Source: Eubacterium aggregans
GTDB lineage: Bacteria > Bacillota > Clostridia > Eubacteriales > Eubacteriaceae
Assembly (NCBI RefSeq): GCF_900107815.1
Contig: NZ_FNRK01000002.1
Location: 124,001 to 188,000 of the forward strand
Direction of reading: 5' to 3'
Length of the DNA: 64,000 nt
In this document: in pieces, positions 35,833 to 43,674 of the stretch
Position numbering within the stretch: position 1 is the stretch's first letter
How the letters are laid out: every line of letters begins with the position of its first letter
Made by a program: the position numbers and the translations under genes
The notes under the pieces: model-generated
Seen by the model: the letters and a program-made list of their open reading frames with translations, nothing else
Told to the model about the DNA's origin: nothing
Database searches by the model: none

Positions 35833-36282
35833 ATGAAGTATATTCAAGAAAAGGTCTCTTATCTAAAGGGGCTGTCTGACGGGCTGGGTTTGGATGACAG
35901 CACCAATGAAGGCAAGGTTATCCTTAAGATGTTAGATGTTTTGGATGATATTACCGATGCCCTCGACGGTCTCATGGAAGCCCAGGATGAACTCGAAGAT
36001 TATGTGGAAATGATCGATGACGATATGACGGATTTGGAGGAGTACATCCTGGAGGACGATATGGCCTTCGGTGATGAAGACGACGAGTATTATGAGGATG
36101 ACGATGATTTATACGAAGTCATCTGCCCCAGCTGCGGATCAGCTTACCTGACCGATTTTGAATCCTTTGAAGAGGATGAGGTATTCTGTCCGGAATGCGG
36201 GGAACAATTCAAACTGGAAGAAAAGGTTGTAGAAGAGCTGACCCATGCCGATGGGTGCCAGTGTGGGCAGCATCACGAATAG
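35833..36282 (+). CDS. CD1247 N-terminal-domain-like acidic protein with C-terminal zinc ribbon
   Basis: This 149-residue protein begins MKYIQEKVSYLKGLSDGL and has an amphipathic helical N-terminal part. A very acidic middle (residues about 60-95, runs of Asp/Glu) follows, then a zinc-ribbon-like pair CPSCG and CPECG and a final CQCGQHH. This matches clostridial proteins found next to efp, often labelled CD1247 N-terminal domain proteins. Function unknown; the helical and zinc parts suggest protein or nucleic-acid binding. It lies five bases after efp. Confidence 0.75.
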   Translation: MKYIQEKVSYLKGLSDGLGLDDSTNEGKVILKMLDVLDDITDALDGLMEAQDELEDYVEMIDDDMTDLEEYILEDDMAFGDEDDEYYEDDDDLYEVICPSCGSAYLTDFESFEEDEVFCPECGEQFKLEEKVVEELTHADGCQCGQHHE

Positions 36283-36293
36283 GTGGTGAGAAC

Positions 36294-36638
36294 ATGAATG
36301 AAATTCCCAATGTACAATCAAAGGAAGTATCCAATGAAATGATTTGCTCAATTGCAAATCTGGCCGCTTTAGGTGTTGATGGTATTGAAAAGATGTTCAT
36401 GCGGATTTCAGATGAGCTTATTGATGCTTTGAATCCGTCGGCAGTATCCAAGGGTGTCAAAGTCGTTGAATACGAAGAAGGCTATACAATCGATATCCAC
36501 GTCATCATGCGCAGTGGTGTGGATATTGTGAAGGTTGCCAAAATGGCCCAGATCAAGGTGAAGGAATCCGTGGAGATCATGGCTGGAAAGCAGGTCTCCC
36601 AAGTCAATATCCATGTTAAGGGCAGCGGAAAATACTAA
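36294..36638 (+). CDS. Asp23/Gls24 family protein
   Basis: This 114-residue protein has the Asp23 pattern: VSNEMICSIANLAALGVDGIEKM, then IDIHVIMRSGVDIVKVAKMAQIKVKESVE and final SQVNIHVKG. Family members are envelope-stress-associated or membrane-tethered cytoplasmic proteins; in clostridia one copy typically sits between efp and nusB, as here. ATG 36294 follows AGGTGGTGAG. A terminator follows it, but nusB probably receives readthrough. Confidence 0.9.
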   Translation: MNEIPNVQSKEVSNEMICSIANLAALGVDGIEKMFMRISDELIDALNPSAVSKGVKVVEYEEGYTIDIHVIMRSGVDIVKVAKMAQIKVKESVEIMAGKQVSQVNIHVKGSGKY

Positions 36639-36646
36639 AGCTGAGA

Positions 36647-36676
36647 AGGTCGCAGGCATACTCTTGCGGCCTTTTT
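36647..36676 (+). terminator. Terminator between Asp23 gene and nusB
   Basis: AGGTCGCA (36647-36654) pairs with TGCGGCCT (36665-36672) with one G-T pair, followed by T5. Confidence 0.8.
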
Positions 36677-36699
36677 GAACGTTATTGAGAGAGTGAAAA

Positions 36700-37182
36700 A
36701 TGTCAGATAAAAAAAGTAAGATGGGCAGAACCCAGGAACGTGAACAGGCCCTCCGTGGGATATTTCAAATACCCTTTCACGGAGAAGGGCGGGATGTGGA
36801 ACGATGTATTGAGCGCTTTATGGAAGGCGATGCCGAGGTAAAATCGGAAGACAGCATTCCCGGTGACACCACTGGTTTTGCTGAAGGAATCATTATGGCG
36901 GTTCTTGGGAATCGGGACACCATTGATGGCTATATTCGAAAATATCTCAAAGAAGACTGGGCCCTGGATCGTCTTCCCAATGCGGAAAAGGCTATTTTGC
37001 GCCTGAGTATCGCAGAGATGCTCTATATGGAAACCCCTAAGGAAATTGCTATGAATGAAGCCATTGAGTTGGCAAAAAAGTATGGGGATGAAGACAGCAC
37101 AAAGTATATCAACGGTATTTTGAATAATTTTGCCAATGAAAACATCTTGAAGAAAACCGGGAAAGAGGATGGGGCAAAATGA
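36700..37182 (+). CDS. nusB: Transcription antitermination protein NusB
   Basis: This 160-residue all-helical protein binds boxA RNA with S10 in rRNA antitermination. It has the NusB core RTQEREQALRGIFQI at the N-terminus and LPNAEKAILRLSIAEMLYM plus INEAIELAKKYG-type sequence (MNEAIELAKKYGDEDS) and KYINGILNN at the end. It overlaps the following gene by four bases, beginning a tight operon to the ArsR-type regulator. Confidence 0.92.
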   Translation: MSDKKSKMGRTQEREQALRGIFQIPFHGEGRDVERCIERFMEGDAEVKSEDSIPGDTTGFAEGIIMAVLGNRDTIDGYIRKYLKEDWALDRLPNAEKAILRLSIAEMLYMETPKEIAMNEAIELAKKYGDEDSTKYINGILNNFANENILKKTGKEDGAK

Positions 37183-38138
37183 CCCCGTGCTTTCTGGGAA
37201 TTGACACCAGTAATTACACCACATCCATCGCCCTGTGCGATGAGGATGGACAGCTTCTTTCGGACAGCCGCCAGGTATTAATGGTCAAGGCAGGGGAACG
37301 AGGGCTTCGGCAATCCGAGGCATTGTTTCAGCATGTCCGAAATCTTCCGGAAATGCTGGAGTCTCTGGATTTTAGCCGAGTACAGGTAGTGGGAATTGCC
37401 GCTTCGGTCTCTCCTCGGCCGGTGGAGGATTCCTATATGCCCGTTTTTCGGGCTGGCAGCGGCCAAGGGCGTACTTTAGCCCATGTCCTGGGCATTCCCT
37501 TTTTGCCCCTAAGCCATCAGGAAAACCATATTCGGGGGGCAATGTACGGGTGCGGGATTCAGTCCGACCGCCTGGATGCCCCCTTTTTATCCGTCCATTT
37601 TTCGGGTGGAACCTCGGAAATTCTAAAGGTCACCCCCAGGGAGATAGGGTATGATTGTGAAATCCTTGGAAAGACCCTGGATTTAAACAGCGGGCAGCTT
37701 ATCGATCGCATCGGTGTCGCCATGGGACTGGGTTTTCCTGCCGGAAAGGCATTGGAAGCCTTGGCCAGGCAGGATGTGGAACATCAATTTACCATTTCTT
37801 CCCGGGTAGAGGGACAAAATTTCCATTTCTCGGGGCAGGAAAATCAGGCTCTGGCATTATTAGAGGGCGGAGCAGCCCAGTCAGCGGTAGCCTATGCCCT
37901 GTTTCGCGCCATTGGGAAGACCCTGGAACGGGCTGTCCGGGCATCGGCCCAGGCAGAGGGGATTCGACAGGTGGTATTTTCCGGAGGGGTCATGGCCAAT
38001 GGCATCGTGCGGAAGACCATTGAGCATCGCTTGAAGGGCAGTGGAATACAACTGTTTTTCACAGATCCCCGGTACGCCACAGACAATGCGGTGGGATTAG
38101 CCTTACTGGCGTGGGAGCATTATCGACAGGAGAAATAA
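37179..38138 (+). CDS. Kae1/TsaD-like protein (peptidase M22 family paralogue)
   Basis: This 319-residue ASKHA-fold protein is related to TsaD: FLGIDTSNYTTSIAL at the start, His113 and His117 in LSHQENHIRGA at the place of the TsaD metal site, HFSGGTSEIL, and YATDNAVGLALL for the later Asp. The motifs match in kind but the sequence is clearly distinct from the true TsaD at 18507. Clostridia often have this second copy between nusB and xseA; its function is unproven. It overlaps nusB by four bases. Confidence 0.85.
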   Translation: MTPCFLGIDTSNYTTSIALCDEDGQLLSDSRQVLMVKAGERGLRQSEALFQHVRNLPEMLESLDFSRVQVVGIAASVSPRPVEDSYMPVFRAGSGQGRTLAHVLGIPFLPLSHQENHIRGAMYGCGIQSDRLDAPFLSVHFSGGTSEILKVTPREIGYDCEILGKTLDLNSGQLIDRIGVAMGLGFPAGKALEALARQDVEHQFTISSRVEGQNFHFSGQENQALALLEGGAAQSAVAYALFRAIGKTLERAVRASAQAEGIRQVVFSGGVMANGIVRKTIEHRLKGSGIQLFFTDPRYATDNAVGLALLAWEHYRQEK

Positions 38139-38141
38139 AGC

Positions 38142-39335
38142 ATGGAACGAAATTTGAGCGTTACCCAGGTCAATCATTATATCAGCACGCTTTTAGAAAC
38201 GAACAGCGTGTTAAAACGCATGACCGTAACGGGCGAAATCTCGAATTTTAAACGCCAGGGCTCCGGTCATCTGTATTTTTATCTCAAGGATGCAGGCAGC
38301 CGTATCAGCTGTGTCCTGTTTAAAGGAAATACCCGAGGGCTTACCTTCCTCCCCGAGGACGGGATGAAGGTGGTGGTCCGGGGGAATATTTCTGTTTATG
38401 AACCCAGTGGACAGTACCAGCTACTGGTGCGGACCATGGAGACCGACGGCCAGGGTGATTTGTTTCAGCAATTTGAAGCTTTGAAGGAACGGCTGGCTAA
38501 GAAAGGCTGGTTTGACCCGGAAAAAAAGCTGGGGCTGCCGGAGGTCATTAAGCGGGTGGGGGTCGTCACTTCACCAAGTGGGGCGGCAATCCACGATATT
38601 ATTTCAGTTATTACCAGAAGGGATCCGGGGGTGGAAATCCTCCTCTGTCCCACCGTGGTACAGGGAGATGGTGCGGCGCTTTCTATTGCTTCCGCCATCG
38701 ATCGACTGTGTGATTTAGGGAATATTGATGTCATTATCGTTGGTCGCGGGGGCGGGTCCATAGAGGATCTGTGGGCCTTCAATGAAGAGTCCGTGGCCGA
38801 GGCCATCCACTTTGCCGATATCCCCATTATATCGGCAGTTGGTCACGAGACCGATTTTACCATTGCTGATTTTGTGGCGGATTTCCGGGCACCAACGCCA
38901 TCGGTAGCTGGAGAAATGGTGTCCCAGGATATCCGGGAGCGGTATCAGATGTTGGCGGCTTACTACCTGCGCTTGACCGAGGCCATGACGGTCTCCCTTA
39001 AGAGCCGTCGCCAATGGATGGAGGCACTGTCCTACCGCATGGCAGCGAAAAATCCTGGTATTGTTCTGGAGAAGGAGCGGCTGAACCTCGCTTATCTTGA
39101 GAGGCGTCTTATAAGTGGAATCCATTCTGTCTTACAAGAGCAGCACCTTCTGCTTTCCGGGTTCCGGGAACGGATGAGCGTATTGGATATTCGCGGAACC
39201 TTGGAACGAGGCTTCGTCATCGTCAGAGATACGAAGGGACAACTTGTTCGAATCCCGGGGGATATCGAGCCTGGAAGTCGGCTAAAGCTGACCTTTGCCA
39301 AGGGTGACCTGACTGTTATTGTATCGGAGGATTGA
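38142..39335 (+). CDS. xseA: Exodeoxyribonuclease VII large subunit
   Basis: This 397-residue nuclease subunit degrades single-stranded DNA with XseB. An N-terminal OB-fold (TGEISNFKRQGSGHLYFYLKD) precedes the catalytic domain with RVGVVTSPSGAAIHDI, DVIIVGRGGGSIEDLWAFN and AVGHETDFTIADFVADFRAPTPS. The C-terminal helical region binds XseB. It starts three bases after the Kae1-like gene, and xseB follows at once. Confidence 0.96.
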   Translation: MERNLSVTQVNHYISTLLETNSVLKRMTVTGEISNFKRQGSGHLYFYLKDAGSRISCVLFKGNTRGLTFLPEDGMKVVVRGNISVYEPSGQYQLLVRTMETDGQGDLFQQFEALKERLAKKGWFDPEKKLGLPEVIKRVGVVTSPSGAAIHDIISVITRRDPGVEILLCPTVVQGDGAALSIASAIDRLCDLGNIDVIIVGRGGGSIEDLWAFNEESVAEAIHFADIPIISAVGHETDFTIADFVADFRAPTPSVAGEMVSQDIRERYQMLAAYYLRLTEAMTVSLKSRRQWMEALSYRMAAKNPGIVLEKERLNLAYLERRLISGIHSVLQEQHLLLSGFRERMSVLDIRGTLERGFVIVRDTKGQLVRIPGDIEPGSRLKLTFAKGDLTVIVSED

Positions 39336-39336
39336 G

Positions 39337-39564
39337 ATGGAAAAATTAACGTATCAAACAAAGATAAATCGTTTGGAGGAAATTACCGTGGCCCTGGAAC
39401 AGGGCGATTTGGCACTGGAGGAATCCCTGGCGAGCTTTGAAGAGGGAATGGCGCTACTGAAGGCCTGTGAAAAGGAGCTGGATGCTGCTTCTCACCAGGT
39501 CATGATTCTGACCGAGTCGGATGAAGAAAAACCTTTTATGGAGGAGATGAATTCCAATGAGTGA
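39337..39564 (+). CDS. xseB: Exodeoxyribonuclease VII small subunit
   Basis: This 75-residue helical protein has the family core RLEEITVALEQGDLALEESLASFEEGM followed by LLKACEKELDAA (first 20 residues of the core RLEEITVALEQGDLALEESL). It assembles with XseA. ATG 39337 is one base past the xseA stop with CGGAGG upstream. Its end overlaps ispA by eight bases. Confidence 0.95.
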   Translation: MEKLTYQTKINRLEEITVALEQGDLALEESLASFEEGMALLKACEKELDAASHQVMILTESDEEKPFMEEMNSNE

Positions 39565-40456
39565 ATTTTCTGAAAAAATGAAGACCTTGGCAGCTGAAGT
39601 TGAAGAGGAATTAACCGCCTGCTTCATGGAGCAGTTTGATTCGCCGGATATCATTATCAGTGCGATGAAGTATAGCCTTTTTGTTGGCGGTAAACGCCTG
39701 CGCCCTGTTTTAATGAAAGAGACCTGCCGTTGTCTGGGGGGAGATTCTCAGATGGTCGTTAAATTGGCCTGTGCCTTGGAGATGATTCATACCTATTCGT
39801 TGATTCACGACGATTTACCGGCTATGGACGATGATGATCTGCGCCGGGGCGAGCCGACAAACCACAAGGTATACGGTGAAAGCATTGCTATTTTAGCAGG
39901 GGATGCCTTGCTGAATTATGCAGTGGAAACGGCTCTGGCCGGGGTACCGAATAGTGAAACAGAGGCCATGGCCCGTTATATCAGAGCCCTTCAGATTCTG
40001 TTTTACGCCTCCGGTGCCAATGGCATGATCGGGGGACAAACCGGGGATATTCTCTGCGAAGAGGATGGTGCGGTCACAGAAGAAAAACTTGCTTACATCC
40101 ATGCCCATAAAACTGGGGCCCTTATTAAAGCATCGGTTTTATGTGGTGCTGTCATCGCCGGGGCGAAGCAGTCCGAGTTGGCTGCCCTGGAGGATTACGC
40201 CGATGCCATCGGTTTGGCCTTCCAAATTGTAGATGATATTTTAGATGTGACCGGAACCGAAGAATCCCTTGGAAAACCCATTGGGAGTGATGAAAAAAAC
40301 CATAAGACAACCTTTGTGTCCCTTTATGGTCTGGCATCCTCAGAAGTCAAGGTTGGTGAGCTCGAGATACGGGCACTTAAAGCACTGGATTGTCTGGACC
40401 ACGATACTACCTTCCTGCGGGAGTTAGCCACTTATATTTGTACCCGAGCAAACTAG
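39557..40456 (+). CDS. ispA: Polyprenyl (farnesyl/geranyl) diphosphate synthase
   Basis: This 299-residue isoprenoid synthase condenses IPP with allylic diphosphates. The two Asp-rich motifs are HDDLPAMDDDDLRRG and FQIVDDILDVTG, with GGKRLRP before the first. Size and placement after xseAB are typical of FPP synthase (IspA), which feeds undecaprenyl and quinone synthesis. The ATG overlaps the end of xseB. The ArsR-type gene follows after 11 nt. Confidence 0.93.
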   Translation: MSEFSEKMKTLAAEVEEELTACFMEQFDSPDIIISAMKYSLFVGGKRLRPVLMKETCRCLGGDSQMVVKLACALEMIHTYSLIHDDLPAMDDDDLRRGEPTNHKVYGESIAILAGDALLNYAVETALAGVPNSETEAMARYIRALQILFYASGANGMIGGQTGDILCEEDGAVTEEKLAYIHAHKTGALIKASVLCGAVIAGAKQSELAALEDYADAIGLAFQIVDDILDVTGTEESLGKPIGSDEKNHKTTFVSLYGLASSEVKVGELEIRALKALDCLDHDTTFLRELATYICTRAN

Positions 40457-40467
40457 GACGGTGGACG

Positions 40468-40824
40468 ATGAACACGGAACAGCACGATTCAGAGGCGATC
40501 TCCCGGGTCCGGGAGGAAATGATCAAGCCAGAGTATATCACCGGTCTTTCCACCTTTTTCAAGGTGATTGGGGAAGAGAGCCGGGTGAAAATTATCTATG
40601 CCCTTTCGATTCAGGAAATGTGCGTTGGCGATTTGGCCGAGGCACTCACCCTTTCTCAATCTTCGGTTTCCCACCAGCTGAAGCTTTTAAAACTCAACGG
40701 GCAGGTGAAATCTCGCCGAGAGGGAAAAAACATGTATTATTCCTTGGATGACCATCATGTGGTGGGAATTCTAAAGGAATCTCTTAACCATATCGTCCAT
40801 AAAATGGAAGAGGGCTGCTTATAA
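40468..40824 (+). CDS. ArsR/SmtB-family regulator with CzrA-like zinc site
   Basis: This 118-residue winged-helix protein has the recognition helix LTLSQSSVSHQLKLLK. The C-terminal helix carries Asp95, His97, His108 and His111, with the exact spacing of the alpha-5 zinc site of CzrA (D-x-H-x10-H-xx-H). The alpha-3 ELCVCD metal motif is reduced to a single Cys (MCVGD), so an alpha-5 zinc or cobalt sensor is likely. No metal transporter is adjacent; it ends the nusB-ispA operon, so its target lies elsewhere or is itself. Confidence 0.85.
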   Translation: MNTEQHDSEAISRVREEMIKPEYITGLSTFFKVIGEESRVKIIYALSIQEMCVGDLAEALTLSQSSVSHQLKLLKLNGQVKSRREGKNMYYSLDDHHVVGILKESLNHIVHKMEEGCL

Positions 40825-40830
40825 TGTTTA

Positions 40831-40871
40831 GGGAGATAAAACCATAATCGGTAGCTTATCTCCCTTTTTTT
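40831..40871 (+). terminator. Terminator of the nusB-ispA-arsR operon
   Basis: GGGAGATAA (40831-40839) pairs with TTATCTCCC (40856-40864), followed by T7. Confidence 0.92.
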
Positions 40872-40927
40872 GGTGGAATGAGTCATGTTTTGTTTGTCCC
40901 CATCTCCCGTTATCCTTTAGATTCCTA

Positions 40928-40936
40928 TGTTAAAAT
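40928..40936 (+). promoter_or_regulatory. Extended -10 promoter of msrAB
   Basis: TGT-TAAAAT (40928-40936) is an extended -10; the -35 region is poor. Confidence 0.45.
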
Positions 40937-40962
40937 AGTAAAAATGATAAAGGAGGCCGAAT

Positions 40963-41925
40963 ATGGATACGAAAGGATTAAAAATAATCTTTGCCGGTGG
41001 CTGTTTTTGGGGATTGCAAAAACTGATGGATGGTTTGCCGGGAGTTTTAGAAACTCGTGCAGGCTACGCCAACGGAAAGGAAGCGGCCGATGCCCATTAT
41101 GAAAGGGTGTGCGGTGGGCAAACAGGGTTTAAAGAGGCTGTGGAGGTAATCTATAACCCCTTGGAAATAGCCCTGGATACGCTGTTGTCCGTTTTTTTTC
41201 AGGTCATTGACCCGACAGTGGCAGACCGCCAGGGAAATGATGTTGGGCATCAGTATCAAACCGGAATTTATTATATTGACGCGGCACAAAAAGCGGTTGT
41301 GGAAAGGGCGGCGTCTATGGTTGCAGCTGGGGGAGAACCCTTTATGGTTGAAATTGGACCTTTAGAAAATTTTTATCCCGCAGAGGAATACCATCAGCAT
41401 TACCTTGATAAAAATCCAGGGGGGTATTGCCATATATCCTTGGAAAAAATGGCAAAAGCCAGGGATTTTGCAGCCAGTTTAAACCATTTTGTAAGGCCAT
41501 CAGAGGAGACCCTCCGCCATACCTTGAATGAAATGCAGTATGCTGTGACTCAAGAGGATGGAACCGAGCCCCCCTTTTCCAGTCCTTTGTGGGATGCCGA
41601 CAAACCAGGTATTTATGTCGATGTGGTAACCGGGGAGCCCTTGTTTTCCTCAAAGGATAAGTTTCTAAGTACCTGCGGCTGGCCCTCCTTTTCTGCACCC
41701 ATCGCGCAGTCAGGCGTTACCGAACAGCGAGATAATCGCTACGGTATGAATCGGACAGAGGTTCGCAGCCGTAGGGGGGATTCCCATTTGGGACATGTGT
41801 TCCGGGGGAGCGCCGAGGGACCGCAAGGTGTTCGTTATTGTATTAATGGGGCGGCTCTGCGCTTTATTCCCTTAGATAAAATGGTTGAGGCAGGGTATGG
41901 CGACCTGGTAGATGCTGTTACATAA
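40963..41925 (+). CDS. msrAB: Bifunctional methionine sulfoxide reductase MsrA-MsrB
   Basis: This 320-residue fusion repairs oxidised methionine, S-form by MsrA and R-form by MsrB. MsrA occupies about 8-160 with catalytic Cys in GGCFWG and EEYHQHYLDKNPGGYC. MsrB occupies about 178-312 with STCGWPSF, HLGHVF and catalytic Cys in GVRYCINGAALRF. The zinc CxxC pairs of some MsrB enzymes are absent. AAGGAGG precedes ATG 40963. It is a single-gene unit. Confidence 0.95.
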   Translation: MDTKGLKIIFAGGCFWGLQKLMDGLPGVLETRAGYANGKEAADAHYERVCGGQTGFKEAVEVIYNPLEIALDTLLSVFFQVIDPTVADRQGNDVGHQYQTGIYYIDAAQKAVVERAASMVAAGGEPFMVEIGPLENFYPAEEYHQHYLDKNPGGYCHISLEKMAKARDFAASLNHFVRPSEETLRHTLNEMQYAVTQEDGTEPPFSSPLWDADKPGIYVDVVTGEPLFSSKDKFLSTCGWPSFSAPIAQSGVTEQRDNRYGMNRTEVRSRRGDSHLGHVFRGSAEGPQGVRYCINGAALRFIPLDKMVEAGYGDLVDAVT

Positions 41926-41942
41926 TACTAGACTTTCTTGTT

Positions 41943-41971
41943 TTGCATGTGGGTTTTGTTCGTGGTATACT
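41943..41971 (+). promoter_or_regulatory. Promoter of the glycosyltransferase gene
   Basis: TTGCAT (41943-41948) and TATACT (41966-41971) are separated by 17 nt. Confidence 0.7.
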
Positions 41972-42001
41972 AGAAAATATTTAAGAAAAAGGGAGGGGAG
42001 T

Positions 42002-43165
42002 ATGCGCATTCTGATATGCCCCATGGCAGCACTGGGAAAGATGTCTGGTCCAATCAACCGGCCGAAGGCTTTGGCCGAAGCCTTTACAAAAAAGGGGAAT
42101 CAGGTTGCCCTTTGTGCGGCTAAGGATGGAAATTTTGACGGGACCACGGACTATCCGCTTTATGATTTAGAGACGCCAGTACCCTTGGGCCTGCCCAAAA
42201 TGGTGGGGAAAAGACTACTGCCCGTGGTGGCAAAAACGGGGGTTCAAAGTCATAAAACAATTTCCAGTTTTGAAGAGGTCCAGTTTATTAGCGGGAATAT
42301 CCAGCCAGGGTATTTTAAAAGGGCGGTTCATCAGATCCAGGCCGCTATTCAGGACTTTCGACCGGATGTGGTTTATTCTGAATTTAATCTGGCAGCAATC
42401 GCAGCGGCTAAGCTTGCTGGAACGGTTGTCTTTGGGAGCTATAGCCGTCCGACTCAGGTGGATTTTGCTGCATCCCCGGGGTTGGGCTATGGGGTAAAGC
42501 GTGTGTTAAAATCCCTGGGTTTGCCCCAGGTCGACTCCAGCCTGGATATTTTAGACTGGGTGGATCGGCGGATCGTGCCCAGCAGTCCGCGCCTGGAACC
42601 CATTATTGGGGATAATGTCTGCTTTACCGGTCCCTTTACCGCTCATCAAACCCATTACGAGGATGGGCTGCGTTCGGCTATTGTAGCCTATATGGGCTCG
42701 GGGACCCTCTCAGGAAAGCGCTTGGTCAATGCCCTGTATCCCGTCTTTAGTGAACTGGATTTTGAGGTGTTCATTGTGGCACCGGGAGTGAAGGAAAGTC
42801 ATCGTGGTTTTATCCATATTGGTGAGTATTTTGATTTTTCAGAGATTTACCCCCGGTGCTGCCTATCCATCAATCATGGAGGACAAAACAGTATAATGGA
42901 TGCCCTTTACCATGGTATTCCCCAGATTCTCTGTCCCGGAAAGGTTTTTGAACGACGCTACAATGCCCAAAGCATTGCTAAAAACAAAGCGGGTCTTGTC
43001 CTCGATACCCATTGCTTTGAACCCCCTTATATCCGTGGAATTATGCGAACTTTGCTCGAAAATAAAGGCTATGCTAAAAACGCACAGATTTTGGGGAAGG
43101 AATTGACGGCCCTTGGCGGTGCGGACCGAGTTGTCCAGTTGGCTGTGGAATATTTTGGAGGCTAA
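42002..43165 (+). CDS. GT1/GT28-like glycosyltransferase of unknown acceptor
   Basis: This 387-residue protein has a GT-B layout: an N-terminal half starting MRILICPMAALGKMSGPINR with DVVYSEFNLAAIAAA, and a C-terminal half with IVAYMGSGTLSGKRLVNAL and the donor-binding segment LSINHGGQNSIMDALYHGIP (H-G-G-x-x-S/T pattern). This resembles UDP-glycosyltransferases such as macrolide or diacylglycerol glycosyltransferases. Neither sugar nor acceptor can be told. No membrane helix is seen. ATG 42002 follows GGGAGGGGAG and its own promoter. A TfoX C-terminal-domain gene follows after four bases. Confidence 0.8.
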   Translation: MRILICPMAALGKMSGPINRPKALAEAFTKKGNQVALCAAKDGNFDGTTDYPLYDLETPVPLGLPKMVGKRLLPVVAKTGVQSHKTISSFEEVQFISGNIQPGYFKRAVHQIQAAIQDFRPDVVYSEFNLAAIAAAKLAGTVVFGSYSRPTQVDFAASPGLGYGVKRVLKSLGLPQVDSSLDILDWVDRRIVPSSPRLEPIIGDNVCFTGPFTAHQTHYEDGLRSAIVAYMGSGTLSGKRLVNALYPVFSELDFEVFIVAPGVKESHRGFIHIGEYFDFSEIYPRCCLSINHGGQNSIMDALYHGIPQILCPGKVFERRYNAQSIAKNKAGLVLDTHCFEPPYIRGIMRTLLENKGYAKNAQILGKELTALGGADRVVQLAVEYFGG

Positions 43166-43169
43166 GGGG

Positions 43170-43436
43170 ATGGGAGAACTTGCACAACAGCCGAATATCG
43201 GAAAAGTCCTAGAGGCTCAGTTAGAAAAAGTAGGGATCAATACCCTAAAGCAGCTTCAGGAGATTGGCAGCAAAGCCGCATGGCTTAAAATACAGGAGAT
43301 TGACCCGTCCGCCTGTATCCATCGACTTTATTCTTTGGAAGGCGCTATCCAGGGAATTAAAAAAGCTGAATTGGCGGATGAAATGAAGGTTGAATTAAAG
43401 GTTTTTTATCAGGCCCATCGGATCGATCAGAAATAG
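43170..43436 (+). CDS. Stand-alone TfoX C-terminal domain protein
   Basis: This 88-residue protein matches the TfoX C-terminal (helix-hairpin-helix-like) domain: LAQQPNIGKVLEAQLEKVGI, LKQLQEIGSKAAWLKI and CIHRLYSLEGAIQGI. The TfoX N-terminal domain is absent, as in many Firmicutes. Function in such stand-alone proteins is not known; the fold suggests nucleic-acid or protein contacts. ATG 43170 follows GGAGGCTAAGGGG, five bases after the glycosyltransferase stop, so the two are co-transcribed. Confidence 0.85.
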   Translation: MGELAQQPNIGKVLEAQLEKVGINTLKQLQEIGSKAAWLKIQEIDPSACIHRLYSLEGAIQGIKKAELADEMKVELKVFYQAHRIDQK

Positions 43437-43474
43437 GAGAATAAGCGGTAAAATGCAACTTTGTCCCGATGGAT

Positions 43475-43503
43475 TTGCTTTTTCTAAAGAATCATGTTAT
43501 ACT
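43475..43503 (+). promoter_or_regulatory. Promoter of the L25/Ctc leader
   Basis: TTGCTT (43475-43480) and TATACT (43498-43503) have a 17-nt spacer; TGT makes an extended -10. The transcript should begin near 43510. Confidence 0.75.
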
Positions 43504-43509
43504 ATAGAT

Positions 43510-43597
43510 AATAAAATAAAAACAAAAAGAACCGTCTTGAAGAAGGGCTTTTGGTATTACGCTGAGCAGCGTTATATGAAGGGCTCTTCTTTTTTTA
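43510..43597 (+). ncRNA. Short structured leader or small RNA ending in a terminator
   Basis: From the predicted start near 43510 the transcript runs into a long hairpin: outer stem 43540-43552 with 43579-43591 (several G-U pairs), inner stem 43554-43563 with 43568-43577, and a T7 run. It lies about 80 nt ahead of the L25/Ctc gene, with no clear second promoter between. It may be an attenuator of that gene or a separate small RNA. Confidence 0.55.
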
Positions 43598-43674
43598 TAG
43601 GTTAGGAAATAGCAATTAATGACACCAATAGGTGCGATTAATATAAAGTCACAAACTACAGGAGGTAGTGAATA

